A program made the translations under genes and the position numbers. The notes beneath the pieces are model-generated. The model saw only the letters and a program-made list of their open reading frames with translations. It was not told the origin of the DNA and searched no databases. A DNA stretch of 64,000 nucleotides from Pseudomonas brassicacearum (GTDB lineage Bacteria > Pseudomonadota > Gammaproteobacteria > Pseudomonadales > Pseudomonadaceae), in assembly GCF_003732225.1 (NCBI RefSeq), contig NZ_MOBJ01000034.1, forward strand, positions 518,125 through 582,124. Reading direction: 5' to 3'. Positions 8,670 to 17,990 of the stretch are shown here, piece by piece. How positions within the stretch are numbered: the stretch's first letter is position 1; the number at the start of each line of letters is the position of its first letter.

Positions 8670-9434
8670 TCAATGCAGGATCTGGCTCAGGAACAGCTTG
8701 GTGCGCTCATTCTGCGGGTTGTCGAAGAAGTCGTTCGGCGCAGCCTGTTCGACGATTTCGCCCTTGTCCATGAAGATCACGCGGTTGGCCACGGTCCGGG
8801 CGAAGCCCATTTCGTGGGTGACGCAGAGCATGGTCATGCCGTCTTCGGCCAGGCCGATCATGGTGTCCAGAACCTCTTTCACCATCTCAGGGTCGAGTGC
8901 CGAGGTCGGTTCGTCGAACAGCATGATTTTGGGCTTCATGCACAGCGCACGGGCAATCGCCACACGCTGTTGCTGACCGCCGGACAGTTGCCCCGGAAAC
9001 TTGTGCGCCTGCTCTGGAATGCGCACGCGCTCCAGGTAATGCATGGCAATTTCTTCCGCCTTGCGCTTGGGCATCTTGCGCACCCACATCGGTGCCAGCG
9101 TGCAGTTCTGCAGGATGGTCAGGTGCGGGAACAGGTTGAAGTGCTGGAACACCATGCCGACTTCGCGACGAATCGCCTCGATCTGTTTCAGGTCATTGGT
9201 CAGCTCCACGCCATCGACCACGATGCGGCCCTGCTGGTGCTCTTCCAGACGGTTGAGGCAGCGAATGGTGGTCGACTTGCCGGAACCCGACGGACCGCAC
9301 AAAACGATACGCTCGCCCTGCTTGACGTTCAGGTTGATGTCTTTCAATACGTGGAACTGGCCGTACCACTTGTTCACGCCCTGCATCTGAATAATGCCTT
9401 CAGGGCTCACAGGCTGTTTGATCGCTTCACTCAT
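8670..9434 (-). CDS. aapP: General L-amino-acid ABC transporter, ATP-binding protein AapP
   Basis: This is a 254-residue cytoplasmic ATPase of the polar-amino-acid uptake family. Walker A is GPSGSGKST at about residues 47-55, the Q-loop region is MVFQHFNLFPH, the ABC signature is LSGGQQQR, and Walker B is IMLFDEPTSALD followed by the switch His in CVTHEMGF. It is the last gene of aapJQMP: the permease AapM lies 11 bp upstream, and a strong terminator follows. AapP hydrolyses ATP to drive import by the AapQ/AapM channel of amino acids delivered by AapJ. Confidence 0.95.
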   Translation of the reverse strand: MSEAIKQPVSPEGIIQMQGVNKWYGQFHVLKDINLNVKQGERIVLCGPSGSGKSTTIRCLNRLEEHQQGRIVVDGVELTNDLKQIEAIRREVGMVFQHFNLFPHLTILQNCTLAPMWVRKMPKRKAEEIAMHYLERVRIPEQAHKFPGQLSGGQQQRVAIARALCMKPKIMLFDEPTSALDPEMVKEVLDTMIGLAEDGMTMLCVTHEMGFARTVANRVIFMDKGEIVEQAAPNDFFDNPQNERTKLFLSQILH

Positions 9435-9445
9435 AAACTACGCTC

Positions 9446-10543
9446 CTAACGCTTGTGGCCTGTGTCCAGCTTGCGTTCCAAATGCATGGAATAGCGGGAC
9501 ATACCAAAACAGAAAATCCAGAACACCAGGGCCGCAAACACATAGCCTTCGGTAGCCATGCCCAACCATTTCGGGTCGGCGGCGGCTTGCTTGACGCTGT
9601 TGAGCAAGTCGAACAGGCCGATGATGATCACCAGGCTCGTGTCTTTGAACAGCGCAATGAAGGTGTTGACGATGCCCGGAATCACCAGCTTCAGGGCTTG
9701 CGGCAGAATCACCAGGCCCATGCTGCGCCAGTAACCGAGGCCCATCGCTGCTGCGGCTTCGTACTGACCTTTGGGAATCGCTTGCAGACCACCGCGCACC
9801 ACTTCGGCCACGTAAGCCGACTGGAACAGGATCACCCCGATCAAGGCCCGCAGCAGCTTGTCGAAGTTCATGCCTTCAGGCAGGAACAACGGCAGCATGA
9901 CCGACGACATGAACAGCACCGTGATCAACGGCACGCCGCGCCAGAACTCGATGAAGGTCACGCAGACCACGCGAATCGCCGGCATGTTCGAGCGTCGGCC
10001 CAGCGCCAGCATGATCCCCAGCGGCAACGCGCCGACGATACCGACGGTGGCGATCACCAGGGTCAGCATCAGGCCGCCCCATTGACTGGTCGCAACGTTG
10101 GTCAGGCCAAGCATGTCGCCGTGCAGCAAGATGTAGGTAATGATCGGATAGAGCACCAGAAAGCTCAGGCCGTAAACCGCTTTGCGCTGAAAACGCGAGA
10201 TGAACAGCGGTGCGATACCGATCACTGCCAGACACACGCTCAGGTCGACGCGCCAGCGCAGTTCAGGCGGGTAATACCCGTACATGAACTGGCCGAAACG
10301 CTGTTGAATGAACACCCAGCAAGCGCCTTCCTTGGTGCAGTCGGCGCGCGTGGTGCCCACCCAGTTGGCATCAAGAATCGCCCAGTGCAGGATCGGCGGC
10401 ACCACCAGGTAAATCAGGTAGAACGCGAACAGCGTGAGCAGAGTGTTGATCCAACTGGAGAACATGTGCTCGCGCATCCACGCCACGACACCGATGCGGA
10501 TGCCGGGTGGTGGCAGGTCGGGTTTGAAAATATGAGTCGTCAT
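9446..10543 (-). CDS. aapM: General L-amino-acid ABC transporter, permease AapM
   Basis: This is a 365-residue inner-membrane permease. An N-terminal cytoplasmic stretch and several membrane spans lead to the binding-protein-dependent transport domain. That domain contains the EAA loop that contacts the ATPase (VVRGGLQAIPKGQYEAAAAM). Like other AapM proteins it is longer than simple HisM/GlnP permeases because of an N-terminal extension with a periplasmic loop (about residues 50-110, including two Cys in ADCTKEGACW). It lies 10 bp after aapQ and 11 bp before aapP, so the genes form a single operon. Confidence 0.94.
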   Translation of the reverse strand: MTTHIFKPDLPPPGIRIGVVAWMREHMFSSWINTLLTLFAFYLIYLVVPPILHWAILDANWVGTTRADCTKEGACWVFIQQRFGQFMYGYYPPELRWRVDLSVCLAVIGIAPLFISRFQRKAVYGLSFLVLYPIITYILLHGDMLGLTNVATSQWGGLMLTLVIATVGIVGALPLGIMLALGRRSNMPAIRVVCVTFIEFWRGVPLITVLFMSSVMLPLFLPEGMNFDKLLRALIGVILFQSAYVAEVVRGGLQAIPKGQYEAAAAMGLGYWRSMGLVILPQALKLVIPGIVNTFIALFKDTSLVIIIGLFDLLNSVKQAAADPKWLGMATEGYVFAALVFWIFCFGMSRYSMHLERKLDTGHKR

Positions 10544-10553
10544 GCGCGTTTCC

Positions 10554-11735
10554 TCACCGCTCGATCAGCGCAATGCGCTTGTTGTACCAGTTCATCAGCA
10601 GGGAAATGCTGATACTGATCGCCAGGTACACGCTCATGGTGATGGCAATTACTTCGATGGCTTGCCCGGTCTGGTTCAGCACCGTGCCGGCAAACAACGA
10701 AACCATTTCCGGGTAACCGATACCGGCCGCCAGCGAGGAGTTCTTCGCCAGGTTCAGGTATTGGCTGGTCAGCGGCGGAATAATCACCCGCAGGGCTTGA
10801 GGGATGATGACCTTGCGCAGGGTCGGACCATTGCGCAGCCCCAGCGAACGCGCCGCTTCGGTCTGACCGTGGCTGACCGAGTTGATCCCGGAACGCACGA
10901 TCTCGGCGATGAACGCCGCGGTGTACACCGTCAGGGCCAGGGTCAGGGCCAGCAGTTCCGGGATCAGCACCCAGCCACCGACGAAGTTGAAGCCTTGCAG
11001 CTTCGGCAATTCCCAATGCAATGGCGCACCGAAGATCAGTGCGCACAAGGCTGGAATCACCAGAAACAGCGCCAGGCCGGTCCAGAACTTGTGGAAGGGT
11101 ACGCCGGTCGCTTCGAAGCGCTTGTTGGCCCAGCGGCACATCAGCGCGATGGCGACGACAGCCACCACGAGGCTGATCACAAACGCCCAGAACCCGCTGG
11201 CCATCTGCGCGGCCGGCATGTTCAGGCCACGGCTGCTGACAAAGAAGGTATCGGCGAAGTTATGGCTGTTGCGCGGCCCTGGCATGGTCAGGAACACCGC
11301 GAAATACCAGAACAGGATTTGCAGCAGCGGCGGAATGTTGCGGAAAGTCTCAACGTAAACTGTCGCCAGCTTATTGATGATCCAGTTCTTCGACAGCCGT
11401 GCCACGCCAACGATGAACCCCAGAATCGTCGCCAGGATCACGCCGATAAAGGTCACCAGCAAGGTGTTGAGCAAGCCGATGACAAACACCCGGGCATAGC
11501 TGTCCGATTCGGTGTAGTCGATCAGGTGTTGCGCGATGCCGAACCCGGCGCTGCGCTCAAGAAAGCTGAAACCGGAGGTAATGCCCCGGTGTTGCAGGTT
11601 GGTTTGAGTGTTGTTGAACAGGTACCAACCCATCGAGATCACCGCGACAATCGTGATGATCTGAAACAGCCACGCACGCACTCGCGGATCGCTGAGGCTG
11701 AGCCTCTGCTTTGGTGCGCCGATTGAATTTTGCAT
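10554..11735 (-). CDS. aapQ: General L-amino-acid ABC transporter, permease AapQ
   Basis: This is a 393-residue inner-membrane permease that partners AapM. It has a first membrane span near residues 24-42 (IITIVAVISMGWYLF), a long segment characteristic of AapQ, and the EAA motif EIVRSGINSVSHGQTEAARS near residue 300. It is separated from aapJ by 65 bp containing a strong hairpin, so the permease-ATPase genes are probably expressed less than the binding protein. Confidence 0.94.
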   Translation of the reverse strand: MQNSIGAPKQRLSLSDPRVRAWLFQIITIVAVISMGWYLFNNTQTNLQHRGITSGFSFLERSAGFGIAQHLIDYTESDSYARVFVIGLLNTLLVTFIGVILATILGFIVGVARLSKNWIINKLATVYVETFRNIPPLLQILFWYFAVFLTMPGPRNSHNFADTFFVSSRGLNMPAAQMASGFWAFVISLVVAVVAIALMCRWANKRFEATGVPFHKFWTGLALFLVIPALCALIFGAPLHWELPKLQGFNFVGGWVLIPELLALTLALTVYTAAFIAEIVRSGINSVSHGQTEAARSLGLRNGPTLRKVIIPQALRVIIPPLTSQYLNLAKNSSLAAGIGYPEMVSLFAGTVLNQTGQAIEVIAITMSVYLAISISISLLMNWYNKRIALIER

Positions 11736-11764
11736 GAAGTGCCCCAGAAATAATGGAACAGAAC

Positions 11765-11793
11765 ATCACCCGGCGGTTGGCCCGCCGGGTGAT
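11765..11793 (-). terminator. Intercistronic hairpin between aapJ and aapQ
   Basis: A perfect 12-bp stem (ATCACCCGGCGG / CCGCCGGGTGAT) with a 5-nt loop lies directly after aapJ and has no T-tract on the transcribed strand. Hairpins here are common behind solute-binding-protein genes. They protect the upstream mRNA or attenuate the permease genes, giving an excess of binding protein. Attenuation is inferred. Confidence 0.65.
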
Positions 11794-11800
11794 AGAACCA

Positions 11801-12832
11801 TCAGCGCACTGGTGGTGCGTATTGAATGCCGCCGTTGGTCCACAGGGCGTTCAGGCCACGGTCGATTTCCAGCGGAGTGCTCTTGCCGAGGTTTTTCTCG
11901 AAGACTTCGCCGTAGTTACCGACTTGCTTGACGATTTTTACCACCCAGTCTTTCGGCAGTTTCAGATCTTTGCCGTACTCGCCGTCAGTGCCCAGCAGAC
12001 GGGCGACGTCCGGGTTCTTGGTCGATTTGGCTTCAGCCTCGACGTTTTTCGAAGTGACACCGGCCTCTTCAGCGTTGAGCATCGCGTAGCCAACCCAACG
12101 AACGATCGCCAGCCACTCATCGTCACCGTTACGCACGACCGGCCCCAGAGGTTCTTTGGAGATGGTTTCCGGCAGAACCACGTAATCTTTAGGCGAGGCC
12201 AGTTTGCTGCGCTGTGCATACAACTGGGACTTGTCGGAGGTCAGTACGTCGCAACGACCGGATTCCAGCGACTTGGCGCTTTCATCGGAGGTGTCGAAGG
12301 TAATCGGGGTGTACTTCAGGCCGTTGGCCCGGAAGTAGTCGGACACGTTCAGCTCGGTGGTGGTACCGGCTTGAATACAGATGGTCGCGCCATCCAGTTC
12401 CTTGGCACTCTTCACGCCCAGCTTGCTGTTGGCCAGGAAACCTACGCCGTCGTAATAGGTGATGAAGCCAGGAAACTTCAGGCCCATGCCCGCGTCACGG
12501 GAACTGGTCATGGTGGAGTTACGCGACAGCATGTCGATTTCGCCGGATTGAAGAGCAGTGAAGCGCTCCTTGGCGTTCAACTGGCTGAACTTGACCTTGG
12601 TCGCGTCGCCGAATACAGCAGCGGCCACAGCCCGGCAGTAGTCAGCATCGATACCGACGATCTTGCCAGTAGAGTCCGGAACCGAGAAACCCGGCAAGCC
12701 GTCGCTCACGCCGCACTGCACGAAGCCTTTCTTCTGCACAGCATCCAGGGTTGCACCCGCCTGAGCGAACCCACTGACACCGAGAACTGCGGCCGCAGTC
12801 ACGACTGCCAGGGTGGATTTCAACATCTTCAT
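11801..12832 (-). CDS. aapJ: General L-amino-acid periplasmic binding protein AapJ
   Basis: This is a 343-residue periplasmic solute-binding protein. A signal peptide (MKMLKSTLAVVTAAAVLGV, cleavage after GFAQA) precedes the SBP family 3 fold, with the typical VQCGVSDGLPGFSV start and LNAKERFTALQSGEIDML. The size (about 340 aa rather than 250) and operon context match AapJ, the broad-specificity L-amino-acid receptor. The start is well placed behind GGAGGTTTGA. First gene of the operon; a TTGACCC/GGGTCAA inverted repeat lies about 70 bp upstream. Confidence 0.95.
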   Translation of the reverse strand: MKMLKSTLAVVTAAAVLGVSGFAQAGATLDAVQKKGFVQCGVSDGLPGFSVPDSTGKIVGIDADYCRAVAAAVFGDATKVKFSQLNAKERFTALQSGEIDMLSRNSTMTSSRDAGMGLKFPGFITYYDGVGFLANSKLGVKSAKELDGATICIQAGTTTELNVSDYFRANGLKYTPITFDTSDESAKSLESGRCDVLTSDKSQLYAQRSKLASPKDYVVLPETISKEPLGPVVRNGDDEWLAIVRWVGYAMLNAEEAGVTSKNVEAEAKSTKNPDVARLLGTDGEYGKDLKLPKDWVVKIVKQVGNYGEVFEKNLGKSTPLEIDRGLNALWTNGGIQYAPPVR

Positions 12833-13300
12833 TCAAACCTCCAGTTTTGCTCTTGTTGTGTCGGAGCTTGAGTCCTGCCGCACCCTTATGAGGCACTGTT
12901 GACCCGTGTTGGCTTTTTGTTGGGTCAAGCGGCGTAAGACCTTAGCTATGAGTCTAGTAGGAGAAAATCCACATCATGGAAAACTCACTTCTCACCAATC
13001 GGCCGAACGGGCTGTAGCCCTTTCACGTTCGCGAAGCCCGTAGCGGCCACTGGCGAACATCCATCACCGGATTCTTTGCTATCCCACAGCCAGCAGTACA
13101 CTGATAGTGTTACCGCCAGACGCAGGATTACTTGCACCGGTTTTTCCATAGCAAAGCCCGTACCAGACCGGCTGCTAAAGCGATTCAGCGACCAGTCAAG
13201 AGAAAAACTTTCATTCTTGCGACATATTCTTAACTGAAAGACCAGCCGTGCACTTTGAGCTCGCACTCAAAGAAAGCGAACGCACAACATTGGAGCAAAC
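12833..13300. other. Divergent intergenic region aapJ/estB
   Basis: This 468-bp region must hold the promoters of aapJ (minus) and estB (plus). The clearest structure is the inverted repeat TTGACCC-N16-GGGTCAA at 12899-12928. A minus-strand reading frame for a possible 54-residue peptide (start 13149, stop 12985, beginning MEKPVQVILRLAVTLSVYCW) has one hydrophobic stretch but no clear ribosome site. I do not call it a gene. No RNA gene was recognised. Confidence 0.4.
12899..12928. promoter_or_regulatory. Inverted repeat upstream of aapJ
   Basis: TTGACCC and GGGTCAA form perfect 7-bp arms around a 16-nt AT-rich spacer, 67-96 bp upstream of the aapJ start. It could be an operator for a nitrogen or amino-acid regulator. 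No known consensus was recognised. Confidence 0.35.
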
Positions 13301-13957
13301 ATGACCCAGCCCCTTATTCTTCAGCCCGGCAAGCCTGTTGACGCCTGCGTGATCTGGCTGCACGGCCTGGGCGCCGACCGCTACGACTTCTTGCCGGTGG
13401 CCGAAGCCCTGCAGGAAAACCTGTTGACCACCCGCTTCGTCCTGCCCCAGGCACCGACCCGCGCAGTGACCATCAATGGTGGTTACGAGATGCCGAGCTG
13501 GTACGACATCAAGGCCATGAGCCCCGCACGCAGCATCAATCACGAAGAACTGGAGGTGTCGGCCCAAACCGTCATAACGCTGATCGAAGAGCAGCGCGCC
13601 AGCGGAATAGACGCCTCGCGGATTTTCCTTGCGGGTTTTTCCCAGGGCGGCGCAGTGGTGCTGCACAGCGCTTTCCTGAAATGGCAGGGACCGCTGGGTG
13701 GCGTACTGGCCCTCTCCACTTATGCGCCAACGTTCAGCGATGAACTGGAACTTTCAGCCAGCCAACAGCGGATTCCAGTGCTGTGCCTGCATGGTCAATA
13801 CGACGATGTTGTACAGAACGCCATGGGACGCAGCGCATACGAGCATTTGAAGACCCGTGGTGTCACCGTGACATGGCAGGAATACCCAATGGGTCACGAA
13901 GTGTTACCTGAAGAAATTCGCGATATCAGCGTCTGGCTCGCGGACCGCTTGCGCTAA
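13301..13957 (+). CDS. estB: Carboxylesterase II (alpha/beta hydrolase)
   Basis: This is a 218-residue cytoplasmic esterase of the phospholipase/carboxylesterase family, hydrolysing short-chain carboxylic esters. The triad is visible as Ser114 in GFSQGG, Asp168 in HGQYDDV and His199 in MGHEVLP. These are the positions known for P. fluorescens carboxylesterase II (EstB), whose length is identical. The oxyanion region WLHGLGAD is at residues 19-26. It lies just upstream of rhlB in the same direction, an arrangement I also recall from P. aeruginosa. Its physiological substrate is not known. Confidence 0.93.
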   Translation: MTQPLILQPGKPVDACVIWLHGLGADRYDFLPVAEALQENLLTTRFVLPQAPTRAVTINGGYEMPSWYDIKAMSPARSINHEELEVSAQTVITLIEEQRASGIDASRIFLAGFSQGGAVVLHSAFLKWQGPLGGVLALSTYAPTFSDELELSASQQRIPVLCLHGQYDDVVQNAMGRSAYEHLKTRGVTVTWQEYPMGHEVLPEEIRDISVWLADRLR

Positions 13958-14053
13958 TACAGAAACTTCCTGTAGCTGTATGACCAACACACTACGCCGC
14001 GCCCGTTTCTTGCATTACACTGGCCGGCGTACATTCCTTAACCAATTGATGAG

Positions 14054-15541
14054 ATGACCGTGCTCAAAGCACTCAAGAAAATGTTCGGTAAAAGCGAGGC
14101 TGAGCAGCTCGCGCCCAGCTCCAGCGCACCTTCCCACACACCCGGCAACCGCACCGACGGTCATCAGTCTGGCCGGACCGCAGCTGTCGCGGCACCGAAA
14201 CATACGCCCGCGCACACTCCGGCCACCGAGTCTGTTGCCGAACCTGTTACACAGCAACCGCACAGCGAGACGCCAAAACCTGCGCAACCGCGCCGCGAAC
14301 GCGCGCCGAAACCTCCTGTCGTCGCCTGGAAACTCGAAGATTTCGCCGTCGAACCTCAGGAAGGCAAAACCCGTTTTCATGATTTCAAGCTGGCCCCGGA
14401 GCTGATGCACGCCATCCAGGACCTGGGTTTCCCGTACTGCACGCCGATCCAGGCGCAGGTATTGGGTTTCACCCTGGCCGGCAAAGACGCCATCGGTCGC
14501 GCCCAGACCGGCACCGGCAAAACCGCCGCATTCCTGATCTCGATCATCACTCAGCTGCTGCAAACCCCACCGCCGAAAGAGCGCTACATGGGCGAGCCAC
14601 GGGCGCTGATCATTGCACCGACCCGCGAACTGGTGGTGCAGATCGCCAAGGACGCAGCAGACCTGACCAAGTACACCGGCCTCAACGTCATGACCTTTGT
14701 TGGCGGCATGGACTTCGACAAGCAACTCAAACACCTCGAAGCTCGCCATTGCGACATCCTCGTGGCTACCCCGGGCCGTCTGCTGGACTTCAACCAGCGC
14801 GGCGACGTGCACCTGGACATGGTCGAAGTGATGGTGCTCGACGAAGCTGACCGGATGCTCGACATGGGTTTCATCCCACAAGTACGTCAGATCATTCGCC
14901 AGACCCCACCGAAAAACGAACGTCAGACCCTGCTGTTCTCCGCGACCTTCACTGAAGACGTGATGAACCTGGCCAAGCAATGGACCACCGACCCGTCGAT
15001 CGTAGAGATCGAAGTCGCGAACGTGGCCAGCGAAAACGTCGAACAGCACATCTACGCCGTTGCCGGTGCCGATAAATACAAGCTGCTCTACAACCTGGTG
15101 ACCGACAACGGTTGGGAACGGGTGATGGTCTTCGCCAACCGCAAGGACGAAGTGCGGCGCATCGAAGAACGCCTGGTGCGTGATGGCGTCAACGCGGCCC
15201 AACTGTCGGGTGACGTTCCGCAGCACAAGCGCATCAAGACCCTGGAAGGTTTCCGCGAAGGCAAGATCCGCGTCCTCGTGGCCACCGATGTCGCCGGTCG
15301 CGGGATTCACATCGACGGCATCAGCCACGTGATCAACTTCACTCTGCCGGAAGTGCCGGACGACTACGTCCACCGCATTGGTCGTACCGGTCGTGCTGGC
15401 GCCGATGGCGTGTCCATCAGCTTCGCCGGTGAAGACGACTCCTACCAGCTACCGTCCATCGAGGCGTTGCTGGGTCGCAAGATCAGTTGCGAAACCCCGC
15501 CGACCCATCTGCTGCGCCCGGTAGAGCGCAAACGCCCATAA
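14054..15541 (+). CDS. rhlB: ATP-dependent DEAD-box RNA helicase RhlB
   Basis: This is a 495-residue RNA helicase that unwinds structured RNA and, in enterobacteria, works with RNase E in the degradosome. All helicase motifs are present: Q-motif (GFPYCTPIQAQ), motif I (AQTGTGKT), Ia (PTRELVVQ), Ib (TPGRLLDF), DEAD box (DEADRML), SAT, motif V (ATDVAGRGIHI) and VI (HRIGRTGRAG). The first 95 residues are a low-complexity Pro/Ala/basic extension beginning MTVLKALKKMFGKSEAEQ. Such an extension is usual for Pseudomonas RhlB and absent from the 421-residue E. coli protein. The C-terminus ends with a short basic tail. An intrinsic terminator follows. Confidence 0.93.
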   Translation: MTVLKALKKMFGKSEAEQLAPSSSAPSHTPGNRTDGHQSGRTAAVAAPKHTPAHTPATESVAEPVTQQPHSETPKPAQPRRERAPKPPVVAWKLEDFAVEPQEGKTRFHDFKLAPELMHAIQDLGFPYCTPIQAQVLGFTLAGKDAIGRAQTGTGKTAAFLISIITQLLQTPPPKERYMGEPRALIIAPTRELVVQIAKDAADLTKYTGLNVMTFVGGMDFDKQLKHLEARHCDILVATPGRLLDFNQRGDVHLDMVEVMVLDEADRMLDMGFIPQVRQIIRQTPPKNERQTLLFSATFTEDVMNLAKQWTTDPSIVEIEVANVASENVEQHIYAVAGADKYKLLYNLVTDNGWERVMVFANRKDEVRRIEERLVRDGVNAAQLSGDVPQHKRIKTLEGFREGKIRVLVATDVAGRGIHIDGISHVINFTLPEVPDDYVHRIGRTGRAGADGVSISFAGEDDSYQLPSIEALLGRKISCETPPTHLLRPVERKRP

Positions 15542-15556
15542 GGTCGTGTCGTAACA

Positions 15557-15592
15557 AAAGAAGCGCAGCCGGCAACGGACTGCGCTTTTTTT
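15557..15592 (+). terminator. rhlB intrinsic terminator
   Basis: Stem AAGCGCAG / CTGCGCTT with an 11-nt loop is followed by a run of seven T, 15 bp after the rhlB stop. Confidence 0.9.
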
Positions 15593-15670
15593 ACGCCTGG
15601 ATATTGCCAAACAGAACAATAAGTCCACAATGGACAAATTAGTTTACTTGCGAATCCACGGAGCATCTGC

Positions 15671-16624
15671 ATGCCCAACACACCTTATGTGATCGCCAAA
15701 CCCCAGGCCCGCGAACTGCTTGATCAAGTCGACGTGCCGAAGATCCTGCGCAAGCTGTTCCGCGATCTGGCTGCTGGCCAGGCCGTGCAGCCAGCGCAGC
15801 AACTGGTGGAGTTTCCACAAGGCGCTGGCGACTTCATCAACTACCTCGGGGTGTTGGCCGAAGATGGTGTGTACGGGGTGAAAACCTCGCCCTACATCGT
15901 GCGCAAGGAAGGTCCGCTGGTGACCGCCTGGACGCTGCTGATGTCGATGCAAACCGGCCAGCCGCTGCTGCTCTGCGATGCCAGTGAACTGACCACCGCC
16001 CGCACCGCCGCGACCACTGCCGTCGCCATTGATGCCCTTGCCCTGCCGAACGCCACGCGCCTGGCAATCATCGGTAGCGGCCCGGTCGCCCAGGCTCATC
16101 TGCATTACGCGAAGAATGTACGGGACTGGCAAAGCATCAGCCTTTATTCGCCGAATCTGGCGAGCCGGGATCCGCAAATGCTCGCGCAACTCTCGGCCAT
16201 CGACTCGCGCCTGAAGGTGCGAGACAGCCGCGAAGCAGCGATCCAGGACGCCGATGTGATCATGCTGTGCACCTCGTCTGCAGGACCTGTGATCGACCCG
16301 CGGACCTTGAGCAAACCGACGCTGATCACCTCCATCAGCACCAACGCAGTGCGTGCCCACGAGGTGCCGCCTGCAACGCTGAGTGAAATGCAGGTCTATT
16401 GCGACTATCGCCTGACCACGCCAGGTTCTGCCGGCGAAATGCTGATCGCCAGTGAACAACATGGCTGGGAGAAAAGTGCGATCGTTGGCGACCTGGCCGA
16501 ACTGCTCAGCGAACAGGCGCCACGTCCGGCTTATGATCGCCATGTGTTCTTCCGTTCCATCGGTCTGGGCCTGGAAGACATTGCCCTGGCCAATGCCCTT
16601 TATCAGTTGCAACACCAGAATTGA
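15671..16624 (+). CDS. dauB: 2-ketoarginine reductase-type protein DauB (ornithine cyclodeaminase family)
   Basis: This is a 317-residue member of the ornithine cyclodeaminase/mu-crystallin family with a Rossmann nucleotide-binding site (AIIGSGPVAQAHLHYA, about residue 130). In the P. aeruginosa D-arginine pathway, DauB uses NAD(P)H to reduce the 2-ketoarginine/iminoarginine released by DauA, giving L-arginine. The match is to family and to gene order dauB-dauA-dauR. GGAG precedes the ATG by nine bases. A REP doublet separates it from dauA. Confidence 0.85.
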   Translation: MPNTPYVIAKPQARELLDQVDVPKILRKLFRDLAAGQAVQPAQQLVEFPQGAGDFINYLGVLAEDGVYGVKTSPYIVRKEGPLVTAWTLLMSMQTGQPLLLCDASELTTARTAATTAVAIDALALPNATRLAIIGSGPVAQAHLHYAKNVRDWQSISLYSPNLASRDPQMLAQLSAIDSRLKVRDSREAAIQDADVIMLCTSSAGPVIDPRTLSKPTLITSISTNAVRAHEVPPATLSEMQVYCDYRLTTPGSAGEMLIASEQHGWEKSAIVGDLAELLSEQAPRPAYDRHVFFRSIGLGLEDIALANALYQLQHQN

Positions 16625-16640
16625 AACGAAATGCTTTCCC

Positions 16641-16727
16641 TGTGGGAGCGAGCTTGCTCGCGATGCAGACGCCGCAATCCGTCAGACGAACAGCGGTGAT
16701 GCAATCGCGAGCAAGCTCGCTCCCACA
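16641..16727. repeat. REP doublet (family 1) between dauB and dauA
   Basis: Two inverted copies of the element with core GGGAGCGAGCTTGCTCGC flank a short spacer, so the whole could fold into a long hairpin in the dauBA transcript. Such paired REPs (REPINs) are dispersed in Pseudomonas and thought to be moved by RAYT transposases. Confidence 0.95.
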
Positions 16728-16772
16728 AGGGTTCTCTCAATCTTCGGCATTTGCGCCCATCAGGAGACGTTC

Positions 16773-17900
16773 ATGACCCAGGCAGACTTCATCATCATCG
16801 GCGGTGGCATTGCCGGTGCTTCCACCGGTTTTTGGCTGTCGCAACACGGTCGGGTGATCGTGCTCGAACGCGAATCCCACCCGGCCTACCATTCCACCGG
16901 GCGTTCGGCCGCGTTGTACACCGCCGCTTACGGTACGCCGCAAGTGCGCGCACTGACCCAGGCCAGCCGGGACTTCTTCGATGCACCGCCGGCCGGATTC
17001 TGCGAACACCCACTGCTGACCCCGCGCGGCGAGATGACGGTCGACTTCACCGGTGATCCGGACGAGCTGAACAACCAATACCTGAGCGCCAAGGCGACCG
17101 TGCCGCAGATGCAACGGCTCAGCGCCGACGAAGCCTGTGCACGAATTCCAATTCTGCGCCGCGAGAAAGTTCATGGCGCGATCTATGACCCCACCGCCAC
17201 GGACATCGACACTGACGCCCTGCATCAAGGCTACCTGCGCGGGATCCGCCGCAACCAGGGCGAAGTGCACACCGACAGCGAAGTCCTGAGCCTGACGCGC
17301 GATGCCGGCAATCTCTGGCAAGTGAAAACCGCCCAGCAGACCTTCAGCGCACCGATCATCATCAATGCCGCTGGCGCCTGGGCCGACCAACTCGGTGAGA
17401 TGGCCGGCGCCAAACCTCTGGGGCTGGTCCCCAAGCGTCGCGCAGCCTTCATCTTCGCAGGTCCCGAAGGGGCGGACATCCACGACTGGCCAATGCTGGT
17501 CAGCCTCGACGAATCGTTCTACATGAAACCCGATGCCGGAATGTTCCTCGGTTCGCCGGCCAATGCCGACCCCGTCGAGCCGCATGACGTGCAGCCAGAA
17601 GAACTGGACATTGCCATGGGTATCTACCAGATCGAAGAAGCCACCACCCTGACCATCCGCCGACCGACCCGGACCTGGGCCGGCTTACGCAGTTTTGTCA
17701 GCGACGGCGATCTGATCAGCGGATTCGACCCGCAGGTGCCGGGGCTGTTCTGGGTGGCCGCGCAGGGTGGTTACGGCATTCAAACCTCGCCCGCCATGGG
17801 TCAGGCCAGTGCCGCGCTGGTTCGCGGTGACGCCTTGCCGGAACAACTCAGCCGCTTTGGCCTCAGCGCCGCAATGCTCTCCCCTTCCCGCCTCGGCTGA
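16773..17900 (+). CDS. dauA: FAD-dependent D-arginine dehydrogenase DauA
   Basis: This is a 375-residue DadA-type flavoenzyme that oxidises D-arginine and other D-amino acids to imino/keto acids. The ATG at 16773, behind CAGGAGACGTTC, gives exactly the length of the P. aeruginosa enzyme. An earlier in-frame ATG at 16452 would run through dauB and the REP. Features are the FAD-binding GGGIAGASTGFWLS (residues 10-23), ERESHPAYHSTGRSAA around the flavin, DALHQGYLRGIRRNQG in the middle, and VAAQGGYGIQTSPAMGQAS near the C-terminus. All of these are characteristic of DauA. Confidence 0.93.
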   Translation: MTQADFIIIGGGIAGASTGFWLSQHGRVIVLERESHPAYHSTGRSAALYTAAYGTPQVRALTQASRDFFDAPPAGFCEHPLLTPRGEMTVDFTGDPDELNNQYLSAKATVPQMQRLSADEACARIPILRREKVHGAIYDPTATDIDTDALHQGYLRGIRRNQGEVHTDSEVLSLTRDAGNLWQVKTAQQTFSAPIIINAAGAWADQLGEMAGAKPLGLVPKRRAAFIFAGPEGADIHDWPMLVSLDESFYMKPDAGMFLGSPANADPVEPHDVQPEELDIAMGIYQIEEATTLTIRRPTRTWAGLRSFVSDGDLISGFDPQVPGLFWVAAQGGYGIQTSPAMGQASAALVRGDALPEQLSRFGLSAAMLSPSRLG

Positions 17901-17990
17901 ACCTGCCGCCAAGGTGACGTCTGACCTCGATTACGGCAAACTCCCAGCGCCCCTTTCTCTATGGGGCGCTGATTGCCTGGAGCAACACCG

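Noticed and set aside
12985..13266. Minus-strand frame between aapJ and estB (93 codons, or 54 from ATG 13149)
   Set aside because: No clear ribosome site and no family recognised; a hydrophobic stretch alone is not enough. Kept only as a note in the gap entry.
14015..15373. Long open frame (452 codons) antisense to rhlB
   Set aside because: It mirrors the codon pattern of a strongly supported helicase gene; GC-rich third positions keep this antisense frame open. The protein has no recognisable motif.
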